Shown: piece by piece, positions 44,650 to 52,852 of the stretch
How positions within the stretch are numbered: the stretch's first letter is position 1
Layout of the letters: each line of letters opens with the position of its first letter
Origin: CBDBZX01 sp965213645
GTDB lineage: Bacteria > Deinococcota > Deinococci > Deinococcales > Trueperaceae
Direction of reading: 5' to 3'
Length of the DNA stretch: 64,000 nucleotides
NCBI GenBank assembly: GCA_965213645.1
Contig: CBDBZX010000004.1
Coordinates: forward strand, 620,001-684,000
The notes under the pieces: generated by a model
What the model saw: only the letters and a program-made list of their open reading frames with translations
Told to the model about the DNA's origin: nothing
The model's database searches: none
Translations under genes and position numbers: made by a program

Positions 44650-45081
44650 CTAGCGAATTCTGTCCGCTAGAGCCTTTTTAACCGCCGAACTCGCGTGCAG
44701 CGCACCTAGCACCGTGATAGAACGTATGGTTTCTTGAGCCAACTCAGGGCTCACGTCCGGCGCAATGCTCACCAGACCCAACACTTGAATGTCTAACGTC
44801 TCTCCTGCATTGCGCACCCTTTCTAAGTCGGCGCGGGTGTAGTGGTTGAGCCCCAAAACCAACGTCCTGCGGCTCACGCTCTGTTTAATCACGTCGGCGT
44901 GCGTACCGAGTTGGTTGCGAATCGCGGTGCGAATAAAGTCCGTTCGATTCGAGTAGAAGCCCTCCTGCACGATGAGGTCGATCTGGCCTAAGTCCACAAC
45001 GCCTAAGTTGACTGTAATCTTCTCTGTGCCGCCTGCTTTGGGTTGTAAATCAGCCATTACCACCATCCTTTTGGATTCCAT
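44650..45081 (-). CDS. Ribbon-helix-helix (CopG-type) DNA-binding regulator
   Basis: 143 residues. The RHH fold is at about 18-62: TEKITVNLGVVDLGQIDLIV then SNRTDFIRTAIRNQL. The C-terminal 75 residues form an unrecognised domain that may bind a ligand or dimerise. ATG at 45057 (MADLQP), with AAGGA nine bases upstream, is an alternative start. A dyad ACCATC-N6-GATGGT just upstream suggests autoregulation. Being encoded 22 bases upstream of the esterase gene, it may control it; that is inference from position. Confidence 0.8.
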   Translation of the reverse strand: MESKRMVVMADLQPKAGGTEKITVNLGVVDLGQIDLIVQEGFYSNRTDFIRTAIRNQLGTHADVIKQSVSRRTLVLGLNHYTRADLERVRNAGETLDIQVLGLVSIAPDVSPELAQETIRSITVLGALHASSAVKKALADRIR

Positions 45082-45083
45082 TA

Positions 45084-45101
45084 ACCATCCCTATAGATGG
45101 T
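45084..45101 (-). promoter_or_regulatory. Operator-like dyad ACCATC-CCTATA-GATGGT
   Basis: An 18-base perfect inverted repeat directly before the RHH gene's start and overlapping TATA-containing -10 candidates. RHH proteins usually bind short repeated dyads of this kind. Confidence 0.5.
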
Positions 45102-45173
45102 ATAGTACAGCCTGATGGATGATGAAGTCAAGAGGTTGTGAGGCTAGGGCATTTATCGACGCACTGTGATCAT

Positions 45174-45203
45174 TAAAAAACCCCCACCACTGAGGTAGGG
45201 GTT
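45174..45203 (-). terminator. Intrinsic terminator after the OsmC gene
   Basis: On the minus strand AAACCCC-ACC type stem (one mismatch) followed by six T residues, 20 bases after the OsmC stop. Confidence 0.75.
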
Positions 45204-45222
45204 TCGCTTAATTTGTTTTTGT

Positions 45223-45651
45223 TTAGCTGTTGAGGGTGGCCTCGAGCGTGATCTCCGTGCCCGCGAGCGCTTTGGAAACCGGACAGACCTCTTTGGCCTG
45301 ATTTGCGTGCTCCTGAAAGGTCGCTTCGTCAATGCCTGGCACTTTGCCCTGCGTGTGCAGCTCGACTTTACTGATCTTAAAGCCGCCATTGTCCTTGTCT
45401 AAGTGCACCCGCGCTTCGGTATGGACGCTATCAACCTCGTGACCCGCTTGCGCCAACAGCGCGGAAAGCTGCATCGAAAAGCAGCCTGCGTGCGCCGCAC
45501 CTACTAACTCTTCAGGGTTCGTCCCGTCGCCCGCTTCGAAGCGTGAGCGAAAGGAGTACGACCCTTCAAACGCGCCGCTGCCGAGCTTCATGCTCCCTTC
45601 GCCCTGCTGTAAAGAGCCTTTCCAGGTTGCATCTGCTGAACGTACTGGCAT
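45223..45651 (-). CDS. OsmC-type organic hydroperoxide reductase
   Basis: 142-residue thiol peroxidase that reduces organic peroxides. The two active cysteines are in AAHAGCFSMQLSALL (about 57) and EVCPVSKAL (about 123); the strand ARVHLDKDNGGFKISKVEL lies between. Starts MPVRSADATWKGSL, normal for OsmC rather than Ohr. Monocistronic with its own terminator. A second OsmC domain, fused to a hydrolase, is encoded upstream at 46008-47216. Confidence 0.92.
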   Translation of the reverse strand: MPVRSADATWKGSLQQGEGSMKLGSGAFEGSYSFRSRFEAGDGTNPEELVGAAHAGCFSMQLSALLAQAGHEVDSVHTEARVHLDKDNGGFKISKVELHTQGKVPGIDEATFQEHANQAKEVCPVSKALAGTEITLEATLNS

Positions 45652-45816
45652 AAAAACCTCCTTAAAGATTGACAGGTTCGCTCATCTGTGGAGACAAGAC
45701 TGCCTTTGCGCCCGTCTACATGTAGATTGGTAACTTCTCCCTCGTTGGGGCAAACCTGTTGCGAAGGACAGTCTAACGTTGTGCGCAGAAGCGAACGTTA
45801 GCTGAGATTCTTTTCT

Positions 45817-45931
45817 GGGTAGTGGTTCTATTCGGAACCGCGTAGAGGTTCAGCAAGGGGTTGCAACCCCTTGTTCAGCACATACAAACGGCAAAAAGCG
45901 TACATTGGTATTCGACTCAAAACCACTACCC
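45817..45931. repeat. 115-bp nested palindrome in the gap between the two OsmC genes
   Basis: Outer inverted arms GGGTAGTGGTT (45817-45827) and AACCACTACCC (45921-45931) enclose the perfect palindrome CAAGGGGTTGCAACCCCTTG (45854-45873), which is also found at 29206-29225. No gene occupies 45652-46007. It is MITE- or REP-like. Confidence 0.6.
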
Positions 45932-46007
45932 GTTTCACGGAAACAAGGAAGTCGTAGCTTTGCGCGGACGTCTAAGGTGACTCGAGACTACAACCCTCTC
46001 CCATCAC

Positions 46008-47216
46008 CTAGAGCAGCCTCGTCGCAACCTCAACCTCTTTGGATTCCAACGTGCGGTGGACGGGGCAGCGCTCGGCAATCTCCAAAAGCCGCTCGCGCTG
46101 CACCTCGTCAAGCTCGCCGTAGAGCTTGAGTTCGCGTTCGAAGTGGTCGTGTCTGCTGGGTTTGCCCTCACCATTGTCGCTCTTGACCTTTTTATGTTTC
46201 ACCTCGACCTCGACCGCCTCTAAAGGCCACTTTTTGCGGTCGGCGTACATGCGCAGCGTAATCGAGGTGCACGAACTCAGCGCCGTAGCGAGGTAGTCGT
46301 AAGGGGTCGGGCCGGTGTCCGTGCCGCCGTATGATTCGGGTTCGTCGGCTAAGAGGGTCTCGCCGTGCGTGATGACCTCGGTGCGAAAGGTGTCTTCGGT
46401 GCGGGCAACCGTGCGGTCCTTGCCGATGTCCTCCGTCCAACGTTGAGACTCTTGTATCTCCATGTACTTCGTCGCCCACGTTGCAGTCACCGCGCCCGCG
46501 TAGCAGGAGTCTTTGTCTCTGGTCAGAAGGTGGTCCGCGTTGTCCAATGAAACGAAGCTCTTGGGGTGCTTAGCAGTGACGAAAATGTCCGCCGCGTTTC
46601 CCACCCCTACCGTGTTGTCAATGGGTGAATGCAGCACGAGCAGCGCTTTATTTAAGGTGTGAATGACGCGGCGCATGTGCGAGGTTCTAAGGTCGTCTAA
46701 AAACTGCTTTTTAACGGTGAAACTGCGCCCCTCGAGCGTGACCTCTGCGACGCCCTCACGCTCGATCTGCTCGAGGCTACTCTCCAAATGCGCCTCTACA
46801 TGTTTGGGCTCGCTCGGTGCGCCCAGGGTCGCAACTGCCTTAGCTGAGGGGATGCGCGACGCCGCTTGCAAGACCGCCGCGCCACCCAGCGAGTGTCCGA
46901 CGAGGAGTTGGGGCGCTCTATAGTTCTCCTCTAAAAACTCCGCCGCTGCAACCAGGTCTTCGATGTTGGAAGAAAAGTTCGTGTCGGCAAAGTCGCCTTC
47001 GCTCTCGCCCAGCCCCGTGAAGTCGAAGCGCAGCACGGCGATGCCCGCCTCGGCGAGAGCGCGGCTAATGTTCACAGCGGCGTTTAAGTTTTTCGAGCAG
47101 GTGAAGCAGTGAGCAAACAGCGCGTAGGCTTTGGGTTCGCCTTGAGATGAGGGGGGCAGCTCGAGCCGCGCCGCCAACGTATCCCCCTGCGCCCCCTGAA
47201 AAGTCAGCTTTTTCAT
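46008..47216 (-). CDS. Fusion of alpha/beta-hydrolase and OsmC domain
   Basis: 402 residues, a known two-domain architecture of unproven function. Residues 1-255 are a hydrolase: FTGLGESEGD, nucleophile LLVGHSLGGAAVL (Ser about 109), then LHSPIDNTV and NADHLL for acid and histidine. Residues 265-402 are OsmC-like with TALSSCTSITLRMYA and AERCPVHRTLE holding the two peroxidatic cysteines. A peroxide- or electrophile-detoxifying role tied to an acyl substrate is plausible. Confidence 0.9.
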   Translation of the reverse strand: MKKLTFQGAQGDTLAARLELPPSSQGEPKAYALFAHCFTCSKNLNAAVNISRALAEAGIAVLRFDFTGLGESEGDFADTNFSSNIEDLVAAAEFLEENYRAPQLLVGHSLGGAAVLQAASRIPSAKAVATLGAPSEPKHVEAHLESSLEQIEREGVAEVTLEGRSFTVKKQFLDDLRTSHMRRVIHTLNKALLVLHSPIDNTVGVGNAADIFVTAKHPKSFVSLDNADHLLTRDKDSCYAGAVTATWATKYMEIQESQRWTEDIGKDRTVARTEDTFRTEVITHGETLLADEPESYGGTDTGPTPYDYLATALSSCTSITLRMYADRKKWPLEAVEVEVKHKKVKSDNGEGKPSRHDHFERELKLYGELDEVQRERLLEIAERCPVHRTLESKEVEVATRLL

Positions 47217-47307
47217 GTCAGTCTCCTTAGTAAGAGGTTGAAGCAGAATTGTTAAAAACTCTGTCTCTATCTTGACATGAAGAGGGGAAAGAGGCTCGAG
47301 CTTGCGC

Positions 47308-47598
47308 TTACGCTCCTCGCACGAATTGGTTGAGCTTCACGTCCATGTCTGGAAACTTCGCCCTTATCTCCAACTCACCACCTAAGGCGCGAATGTAGCG
47401 TTCTAAAGTTTGAAGCATGATGTCTTCCTGACTTTCTAACTTAGAGATAGCAGACTGGCGAATCTCTAAGATGTCAGCAAGCTCTTTCTGAGTTAGGTCA
47501 CGGTCTTTGCGGAGTTGAGACAAGAGGTCATACTCCATAAGCAGGAGCGCTTGACCTTGCTCGATACGCGCTTTGCGCTCCTCACTAAAATTCTCCAT
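47308..47598 (-). CDS. HigA-like antitoxin (XRE helix-turn-helix)
   Basis: 96 residues with an HTH at about 38-62 (LTQKELADILEIRQSAISKLE) and a following YIRALGGELEIRAKFPD strand region, the layout of short HigA-type antitoxins. It would bind the toxin and its own promoter. Encoded 26 bases downstream of the toxin, the toxin-first order of hig loci. Confidence 0.85.
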   Translation of the reverse strand: MENFSEERKARIEQGQALLLMEYDLLSQLRKDRDLTQKELADILEIRQSAISKLESQEDIMLQTLERYIRALGGELEIRAKFPDMDVKLNQFVRGA

Positions 47599-47624
47599 TA
47601 ATTTGCGATAGGGTTTCGCTATAG

Positions 47625-47972
47625 CTAATCCTCCAGAGTAGCTAAATGTCGTTCAAAAATTCCCTCCGCGAGCGGTATCATCCGCTTGTACCAGCGCTTG
47701 TCACCCATTTTGTTACCTCCAATAAGCAGGAGTGCTTCGCGTTTAGGGTCAAAAGCAAATAGAATGCGGTAGGGCTCACCACGGTGCTGCACACGTAACT
47801 CCTTGAGGTTGCTCAGTGTAGAGCCTTCCAAGGTATCTGCGTAAGGTCGTCGTAATTGAGGACCATGTTCCTCGAGCAAACCGATGGTGATAAGAACGTC
47901 ATCCTGTAGCGCTTCGTTAAGGTTAGTGAACCACATCTCGAATTCGTTAGAATAGTTGATAGTATAAGGCAT
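47625..47972 (-). CDS. HigB/RelE-type toxin (ribosome-dependent mRNase family)
   Basis: 115 residues of the phage-derived Gp49/HigB-like group. LEEHGPQLRRPYADTLEGSTLSNLKELRV is the characteristic central block, and EPYRILFAFDPKREALLLIGGNKMGDKRWYKRMI carries the basic catalytic strand. Members cut mRNA on the ribosome when not neutralised. An ISAs1-type element is inserted 72 bases upstream of its start. Confidence 0.87.
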   Translation of the reverse strand: MPYTINYSNEFEMWFTNLNEALQDDVLITIGLLEEHGPQLRRPYADTLEGSTLSNLKELRVQHRGEPYRILFAFDPKREALLLIGGNKMGDKRWYKRMIPLAEGIFERHLATLED

Positions 47973-47988
47973 AGGAGACAGTCAATAA

Positions 47989-48023
47989 ATCACCTATAAA
48001 TAATATATCACTTTGAGGTGATA
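47989..48023 (-). promoter_or_regulatory. Operator-like inverted repeats upstream of the toxin gene
   Basis: ATCACCT (47989-47995) and AGGTGAT (48015-48021) form an inverted pair, and ATATCAC-TTTGAG-GTGATAT (48004-48023) an overlapping one, in AT-rich DNA before the toxin start. This is the expected place for HigA binding. Confidence 0.5.
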
Positions 48024-48043
48024 TTGTAAAGATTCATCAAAGA

Positions 48044-49181
48044 TCAGGGCATACGCATGTACAAGTTTTGCTGGCATGGGCAGCTAAAGTAAAGGATGAA
48101 CGAAATAGAGATACCGAAACTACTAGCCCACTTCACGGTTGTGCCTGATCCGCGAGCACATAACGTGTGCCATAAGCTAGAAGACATTTTGGTCATCGCC
48201 ATCTGCGCGGTGATCAGTGGCGCGGACACGTTTAGCGAGATCGAGCAGTACGGTCAGGGCAAGCAAGCCCAACTAGAGAAGATATTGGACCTTCCTAATG
48301 GTATTCCTAGCCACGACACCTTTAGGCGGGTGTTCATGCTGCTGGATGCGGAGGCTTGGCAGGGAGTGTTTTTCAGATGGACACAGAGCTTAGCGTTAGC
48401 TGAGCGGGAAGTTCCTGTGCGAGCGGTAGATGGTAAATGGTCACGTGCGAGCGGTTTACACACAGTAAGCGTTTGGGCAAGTGAGCACCAGATTGTTTTA
48501 GGGCAGCAGCAAGTTGCCGATAAGAGCAACGAGATCACCGCCATTCCCGAACTGCTCGAAGGGCTTGATATTGCTGGAACGACGGTCACAATTGACGCAG
48601 CAGGCACCCAAACACAGATTGCTTGGACCATTCGCGAACACCTAGCAGACTACGCTTTAGCGCTCAAAGCCAACCATAAGCACCTTTTCGAAGACGTCCG
48701 TTGGCTTTTTGAACAGGACCAGAGCGCACCGCATTGGTCTACCAGCAGCCGAGGTCATGGACGCCTTGAGACCCGCGAGGTGTGGTTACTCACCGAGTTG
48801 GACTTTTTGGAGAACACCTCAGCTTGGCGTGACCTTGCCGCTGTTGCGAAGATTAGAAGCACCCGCGAGATCAACGGTGAAAAGAGCGTCAGTGAGCGCT
48901 ACTTCCTGACCAGCCTCACGGACGTGGAAACGCTCGCTTATGCTGTGCGCGCTCACTGGGGTATTGAAAACAGCTTACATTGGACTTTGGACGTAGCCTT
49001 CAAAGAAGATGAAAGTAGAGCTAGAACGCAAAACGCCCAAGCTAATCTTGTCACTTTGCGACATCTAGCCCTCAATCAGCTCAAGCTAGAGTCAACACTT
49101 AAAGCCAGTATCAAAGCCAAGCGCAGCAGGGCAGGCTGGGATGACGACTACCTCCTCAAAGTTCTACATGCGTAAGCCCTG
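48044..49181 (+). mobile_element. ISAs1-family insertion sequence, 1138 bp, complete
   Basis: Ends are CAGGGCATACGCATGTA (48044-48060) and the inverted TACATGCGTAAGCCCTG (49165-49181), 17 bp with one mismatch. It holds one transposase gene. Flanking bases show no matching target duplication. A second copy, inverted, enters the window at 63413, and the overlapping parts that I compared are identical. Confidence 0.88.
48096..49175 (+). CDS. ISAs1-family transposase
   Basis: 359-residue DDE transposase of the H-repeat/ISAs1 group. Seen are the N-terminal DPRAHNVCHKLEDILVIAICAVISGAD, the first acidic residue in VRAVDGKWSRAS, then VTIDAAGTQTQIAW, and the HWGIENSLHWTLDVAFKEDESR block with the third. 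Full length and apparently intact, so probably active. The start ATG lies 35 bases inside the left end. Confidence 0.92.
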   Translation: MNEIEIPKLLAHFTVVPDPRAHNVCHKLEDILVIAICAVISGADTFSEIEQYGQGKQAQLEKILDLPNGIPSHDTFRRVFMLLDAEAWQGVFFRWTQSLALAEREVPVRAVDGKWSRASGLHTVSVWASEHQIVLGQQQVADKSNEITAIPELLEGLDIAGTTVTIDAAGTQTQIAWTIREHLADYALALKANHKHLFEDVRWLFEQDQSAPHWSTSSRGHGRLETREVWLLTELDFLENTSAWRDLAAVAKIRSTREINGEKSVSERYFLTSLTDVETLAYAVRAHWGIENSLHWTLDVAFKEDESRARTQNAQANLVTLRHLALNQLKLESTLKASIKAKRSRAGWDDDYLLKVLHA

Positions 49182-49244
49182 CGTTACGAAGCGCTACGCT
49201 CAACTCGACTCAAGACCCCACAGTACCAAATCCAAAGACAACAA

Positions 49245-49273
49245 AAGAGGTGCGAGAGAGCCTCACACCTCTT
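49245..49273 (-). terminator. Terminator after sodA
   Basis: Minus strand AAGAGGTG...CACCTCTT stem with extra inner pairs, followed by TTGTTGT; it lies 19 bases beyond the superoxide dismutase stop. Confidence 0.7.
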
Positions 49274-49291
49274 ATAGATTTTGAATCTACT

Positions 49292-49888
49292 TTACTTAGC
49301 TGACTGGTAATACTCCGCCACTTTATCCCAATTCACCACGTTCCAGAAGTTGCTGACATACTCCGGGCGCTTGTTCTGGTACTTGAGGTAGTAGGCGTGC
49401 TCCCACACATCGAGTCCTAAGATGGGCGTTTTGCCTTCCATCAAGGGGCTGTCTTGGTTGGGTGTGCTCATCACCTCTAATTTGCCGCCGTTGACCACGA
49501 GCCAGGCCCAGCCCGAGCCGAACTGACCTGTCGCTGCGCTCTCAAACTGCTCCTTGAGCGAATCAAAAGAACCGAAGTCGCGCTCGATGGCTTCGCTGAG
49601 GTCGCCCGAAGGACTGCCGCCGCCATTAGGTCCCATGATTTCCCAGAAGAGGTTGTGGTTGGCGTAGCCGCCGCCATTGTTGCGCACCGTTGTCGAGAGC
49701 TTATCTACACCTTGCCCGAGAATCTCCTCGATGCTCATGTTTTCCATATCGGTGCCTTCTACAGCATTGTTGAGCTTCGTGGTGTAGCTCTGGTGGTGCT
49801 TGTCGTGGTGGATTTCCATCGTCGTAGCGTCGATAGTGGGCTCTAAGGCGTCTTTCGTGTAGGGTAGGTCGGGTAGGGTAAAGGCCAT
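49292..49888 (-). CDS. sodA: Superoxide dismutase, Mn/Fe type
   Basis: Converts superoxide to peroxide and oxygen. 198 residues; metal ligands are the histidines in EIHHDKHHQ (27) and ANHNLFWEIM (about 81) and Asp/His in DVWEHAYYLKYQN (about 162 and 166). FGSGWAWLV and GGGSPSG suit the Mn-preferring group. ATG 49888 is used because GAGAGGAGCG lies just upstream and MAFTLPDLPY is the family start; 19 further upstream codons are not conserved-looking. Confidence 0.94.
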   Translation of the reverse strand: MAFTLPDLPYTKDALEPTIDATTMEIHHDKHHQSYTTKLNNAVEGTDMENMSIEEILGQGVDKLSTTVRNNGGGYANHNLFWEIMGPNGGGSPSGDLSEAIERDFGSFDSLKEQFESAATGQFGSGWAWLVVNGGKLEVMSTPNQDSPLMEGKTPILGLDVWEHAYYLKYQNKRPEYVSNFWNVVNWDKVAEYYQSAK

Positions 49889-50038
49889 GTTGCGCTCCTC
49901 TCGAGAGTCGAAAACTTCACGTCGTGTACCCCTAGAGTGTAGCAAAGGTGTTCGGCGTAACCTTTTCTGAGCTTACACTTCAGAACCTAGTTGATGATCC
50001 TCAAACTTTAGCTCTGTGCGGCATTCAGCAAGTACTTA

Positions 50039-50082
50039 GACTGAAACCCGGACAAAAGTCTGTATAAGGCTAGCTGAGACTT
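50039..50082 (+). repeat. Half copy of the 142-bp MITE-like sequence
   Basis: Within the gene-free gap 49889-50282, about 44 bases match 6417-6460 with two or three differences (ACTGAAACCCGGACAAAAGT start). The other inverted end is missing here, so this is a remnant. Nothing else is evident in the gap. Confidence 0.6.
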
Positions 50083-50282
50083 TGGAAATGCTACAACAAA
50101 GAGATTTTACGCGACCGAACGAAGTTCGCCACCTCGCCTTCAGGCTCGAGTCGGCGTGAAAGCTCGCTAGTTTGCAGCCCAGCGCGTTGACACAGGCGAC
50201 GCTCCTGCGCCATACTGTTCTGTTAATTGATAGGTTCTATCAACTGTATCCCCGCTATCAGTTACACGAGGAGGCACGCCGC

Positions 50283-51323
50283 ATGGGCTGCTGTGACGAC
50301 ATCAAACAAGAGGTAACAAAAACTGACAGGCGCACCGTCCTCAAGGGGATGTTGGGTGCGATCGTCGGCTTTAGCTTGGGGCAGCAGGGCTTTAGTTTGG
50401 CGCAAGACAATACTCAGAGGATTCGTTTGGCATTTTGCAGTCAGCTTCTCTGCGTCGTGCCGTACGAATTCACGAGGGCGCGGGGCTTTTTTGAAGAAGA
50501 GGGCTTAGATGTGGAGTTGATTTACTCTCGCGGCGGCAGCGCCGCCATGCAAGCCCTCGTCGGCGGCGCGGTGGACTACGCTGCAACCTCGTTCGACGTG
50601 GCGCTCTCCGCCTTTGCGAGCGGCGCAGAGATTCAGCGGTTCGCGACCACGGGGCGCTTGCCGCTCTTCGCGCTGGCGACTGCGCCAGAGAACGCCGAAA
50701 GTATCACCCAAGTTGCCGACCTCTCCGGCACAACCGTGGGCGTCTCCGCGCTCGGCAACGCCGACCACGCACTGATGCTTTACCTCTTGGCGCAAGCGGG
50801 CGTGGACGCGGACACGGTGCGCTTTGCGACCTTGGGACCCAACCTCTATGACGCTTTGCGCGTTGGGCAGATCGACGCGGGCATGGTGCAAGAGCCTGCG
50901 CTGACCCTTTTACGTGAGGACGGCGGCGCGGTTTTGGTCAACGCGATGAATATTGAGGACGCGCAGAGATACTTAGGTGGCGCGTACGAGTTTATGGGCG
51001 TGGCGGTGCGCGAGGACGAGCGTGAAGCGCGCTTAGATGAGATGCAACGCTTAGGACGCGCCTTGCAGCGCGGCTTGCAAGCGGTCAAAACGGCGTCGCC
51101 GGGAGAACTCATCGACGCCTTGCCGCCTGAAATCATCGCGGGCGGGGACAGGGCGCAGCTCGAGACCATCATCGACCAGTACCGCACCTCGCTCTACCCG
51201 GACGCCGTAACCATCGACATTGAAGCGTGTCGCCGTGTCCAGGAAGCGAACTTGACCGCCGGAATTTTAGAAGAACCCGTGGATTTAGAGACCCTCTTAG
51301 CTAGAGATGTGATAGGAAGTTAG
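50283..51323 (+). CDS. NMT1/SsuA-type ABC substrate-binding protein with Tat signal
   Basis: About 346 residues. After MGCCDDIKQEVTKT comes a twin-arginine signal (DRRTVLKGMLGAIVGFSLG). The mature part is an NMT1-like receptor: FEEEGLDVELIYSRGGSAAMQALVGGAVDYAATSFDVAL, then VADLSGTTVGVSALGNAD. An unusual C-x4-C pair (FCSQLLC, about 49-54) sits where relatives have the first ligand loop. The ATG at 50283 is chosen over one 37 codons upstream because GAGGAGG lies nine bases before it. Ligand unknown; sulfonates, thiamine precursors or a metal/sulfur compound are possible. First gene of a four-gene operon. Confidence 0.85.
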   Translation: MGCCDDIKQEVTKTDRRTVLKGMLGAIVGFSLGQQGFSLAQDNTQRIRLAFCSQLLCVVPYEFTRARGFFEEEGLDVELIYSRGGSAAMQALVGGAVDYAATSFDVALSAFASGAEIQRFATTGRLPLFALATAPENAESITQVADLSGTTVGVSALGNADHALMLYLLAQAGVDADTVRFATLGPNLYDALRVGQIDAGMVQEPALTLLREDGGAVLVNAMNIEDAQRYLGGAYEFMGVAVREDEREARLDEMQRLGRALQRGLQAVKTASPGELIDALPPEIIAGGDRAQLETIIDQYRTSLYPDAVTIDIEACRRVQEANLTAGILEEPVDLETLLARDVIGS

Positions 51324-52097
51324 ATGTTACACGTTTCAAACTTAGACCTTAGTTATCAGCAAGCGACGCCCGTTTTAGAAAACGTCAATCTTCAGGTGGA
51401 CGCGGGGCAGTTCGTCTCGCTGGTGGGTCCGTCGGGCTCGGGCAAGAGCAGCATCTTGCGGGCAGTGATGGGACTGCAAGAGCCGAGTCGGGGCGAGGTG
51501 GGGCTCGAGGTAGAGCGCGAACACGTCGGTATCTTGTTCCAAGACGACGCTTTACTTCCTTGGCGCACCGTGCGCGAAAACGTCGCGCTAGGTCTCAGAA
51601 TTCGCGGACTCTCTAAACGAGAAGCGTTCGACCGCGCCAATACATGGCTCAGCCGCCTCAGCTTGAACGGGCTCGGCGGACGCTACCCGCGTCAGCTTTC
51701 GGGCGGTCAGCGCAAGCGCGTGGCGTTAGCGCAGGTCTTAGCGCTGCAACCGCGTTTGCTCCTGATGGACGAGCCCTTCGCCTCACTTGACGCCATCGTG
51801 CGCCGCCGCATCACCCAAGACGTGCTGGGCTGGGTGGAGCGCGAGCGGTTGACGGTACTGCTCGTGACGCACGACTTGGAGGAAGCTATCAGTCTGTCCG
51901 ATGAGGTCTATCTGCTCTCACAGGGTCCACGAGCGACGATTCGCGAGCGTTATCAGGTACCGCTGGCGCGTCCCAGGGACCTCTTGCAAACCCGCACCGA
52001 CCCCGCGTTTGCACCCCTGCTGCGAAAGGTGTGGGGCGACCTTCAGGGTGAAGTCGAAGGTGACGCATTGGAACAGCGCGAAGAGGTGGCGGCGTGA
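51324..52097 (+). CDS. ABC transporter ATPase (SsuB/TauB type)
   Basis: 257-residue ATPase that powers the adjoining permease. Walker A GPSGSGKSS (about 36-44), Q-loop ILFQDDALLPWRTV, signature LSGGQRKRVALAQVL, Walker B LLLMDEPFASLD and H-loop LLVTHDLEEA. The start follows the binding-protein stop directly, and its end overlaps the permease start by four bases, so the operon is tightly coupled. Confidence 0.94.
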   Translation: MLHVSNLDLSYQQATPVLENVNLQVDAGQFVSLVGPSGSGKSSILRAVMGLQEPSRGEVGLEVEREHVGILFQDDALLPWRTVRENVALGLRIRGLSKREAFDRANTWLSRLSLNGLGGRYPRQLSGGQRKRVALAQVLALQPRLLLMDEPFASLDAIVRRRITQDVLGWVERERLTVLLVTHDLEEAISLSDEVYLLSQGPRATIRERYQVPLARPRDLLQTRTDPAFAPLLRKVWGDLQGEVEGDALEQREEVAA

Positions 52098-52852
52098 ATC
52101 CTTTTAGGCGCATCTGGGTAAGACAGTTCACCGCGTTCCTCATCTTCTTGGGCATCTGGGAAGCCTTAGCGAGAGGTGGCGTTTTAGACCCCTTCTACGC
52201 CCCTGCGCCGAGTACGGTTGCCGCCACGCTGTTCGAACTCTTCGCGGACGGCGGCATCTGGACACATCTGCAAGCGACCTTTACGGCGGCGCTCTTAGGG
52301 CTGCTGTTCGGGCTCGTCATCGGCGCGGTTTTGGGCTTCGCCGCCGCGCTCGTGCCGCTCATCTCGGAGCTTTTAGAACCCGTGATGATTTTATTGAACG
52401 CCGTACCCAGGGTTATTCTCGCGCCACTTTTCGTCATCTGGCTAGGGATTGACCTGCCCTCAAAGGTGGCGCTCTCCTTCTTGCTCGTCACCGTGATTAT
52501 GTTTTTCGCCGTTTATAGCGGCATTAGAGAGGTGGACGTGCGCCTCGTGGAGCGCGTCAAAACCTTGGGCGGTGGGCGCTGGGTCTTGCTGCGCGAGGTC
52601 TACCTACCTTCGGTCAGCACTTGGGTCATGGGCAACCTCAAGGTGGCCTTAGGCTTCGCCTTTACCGGAGCCATCGTCGGCGAATACGTCGCGGCGAGTC
52701 GAGGCTTGGGCTATCAGCTTCAGTTCGCGCAGAGTCAGTTCAACACAGCTTTAGTACTCGCCCTGATCATCCTCATCATGAGCTTTGTGCTCTTGCTCTT
52801 TACCCTCGCGGGGCGCTTGGAGCGTCGTCTTTTGCACTGGAGGCAACCTTGA
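52094..52852 (+). CDS. ABC transporter permease (SsuC/TauC type)
   Basis: 252 residues with six membrane segments. The EAA-like loop for ATPase contact is VKTLGGGRWVLLREVYLPSVSTW (about 154-176), followed by MGNLKVALGFAFTGAIVGEYVAASRGLGY. The stop TGA overlaps the TTG start of the DsrE-like gene by four bases. Confidence 0.93.
   Translation: MNPFRRIWVRQFTAFLIFLGIWEALARGGVLDPFYAPAPSTVAATLFELFADGGIWTHLQATFTAALLGLLFGLVIGAVLGFAAALVPLISELLEPVMILLNAVPRVILAPLFVIWLGIDLPSKVALSFLLVTVIMFFAVYSGIREVDVRLVERVKTLGGGRWVLLREVYLPSVSTWVMGNLKVALGFAFTGAIVGEYVAASRGLGYQLQFAQSQFNTALVLALIILIMSFVLLLFTLAGRLERRLLHWRQP

Noticed and set aside
46192..46479. 95-codon frame within the hydrolase-OsmC fusion
   Set aside because: Histidine- and arginine-rich shadow frame, fully inside a well-supported gene.
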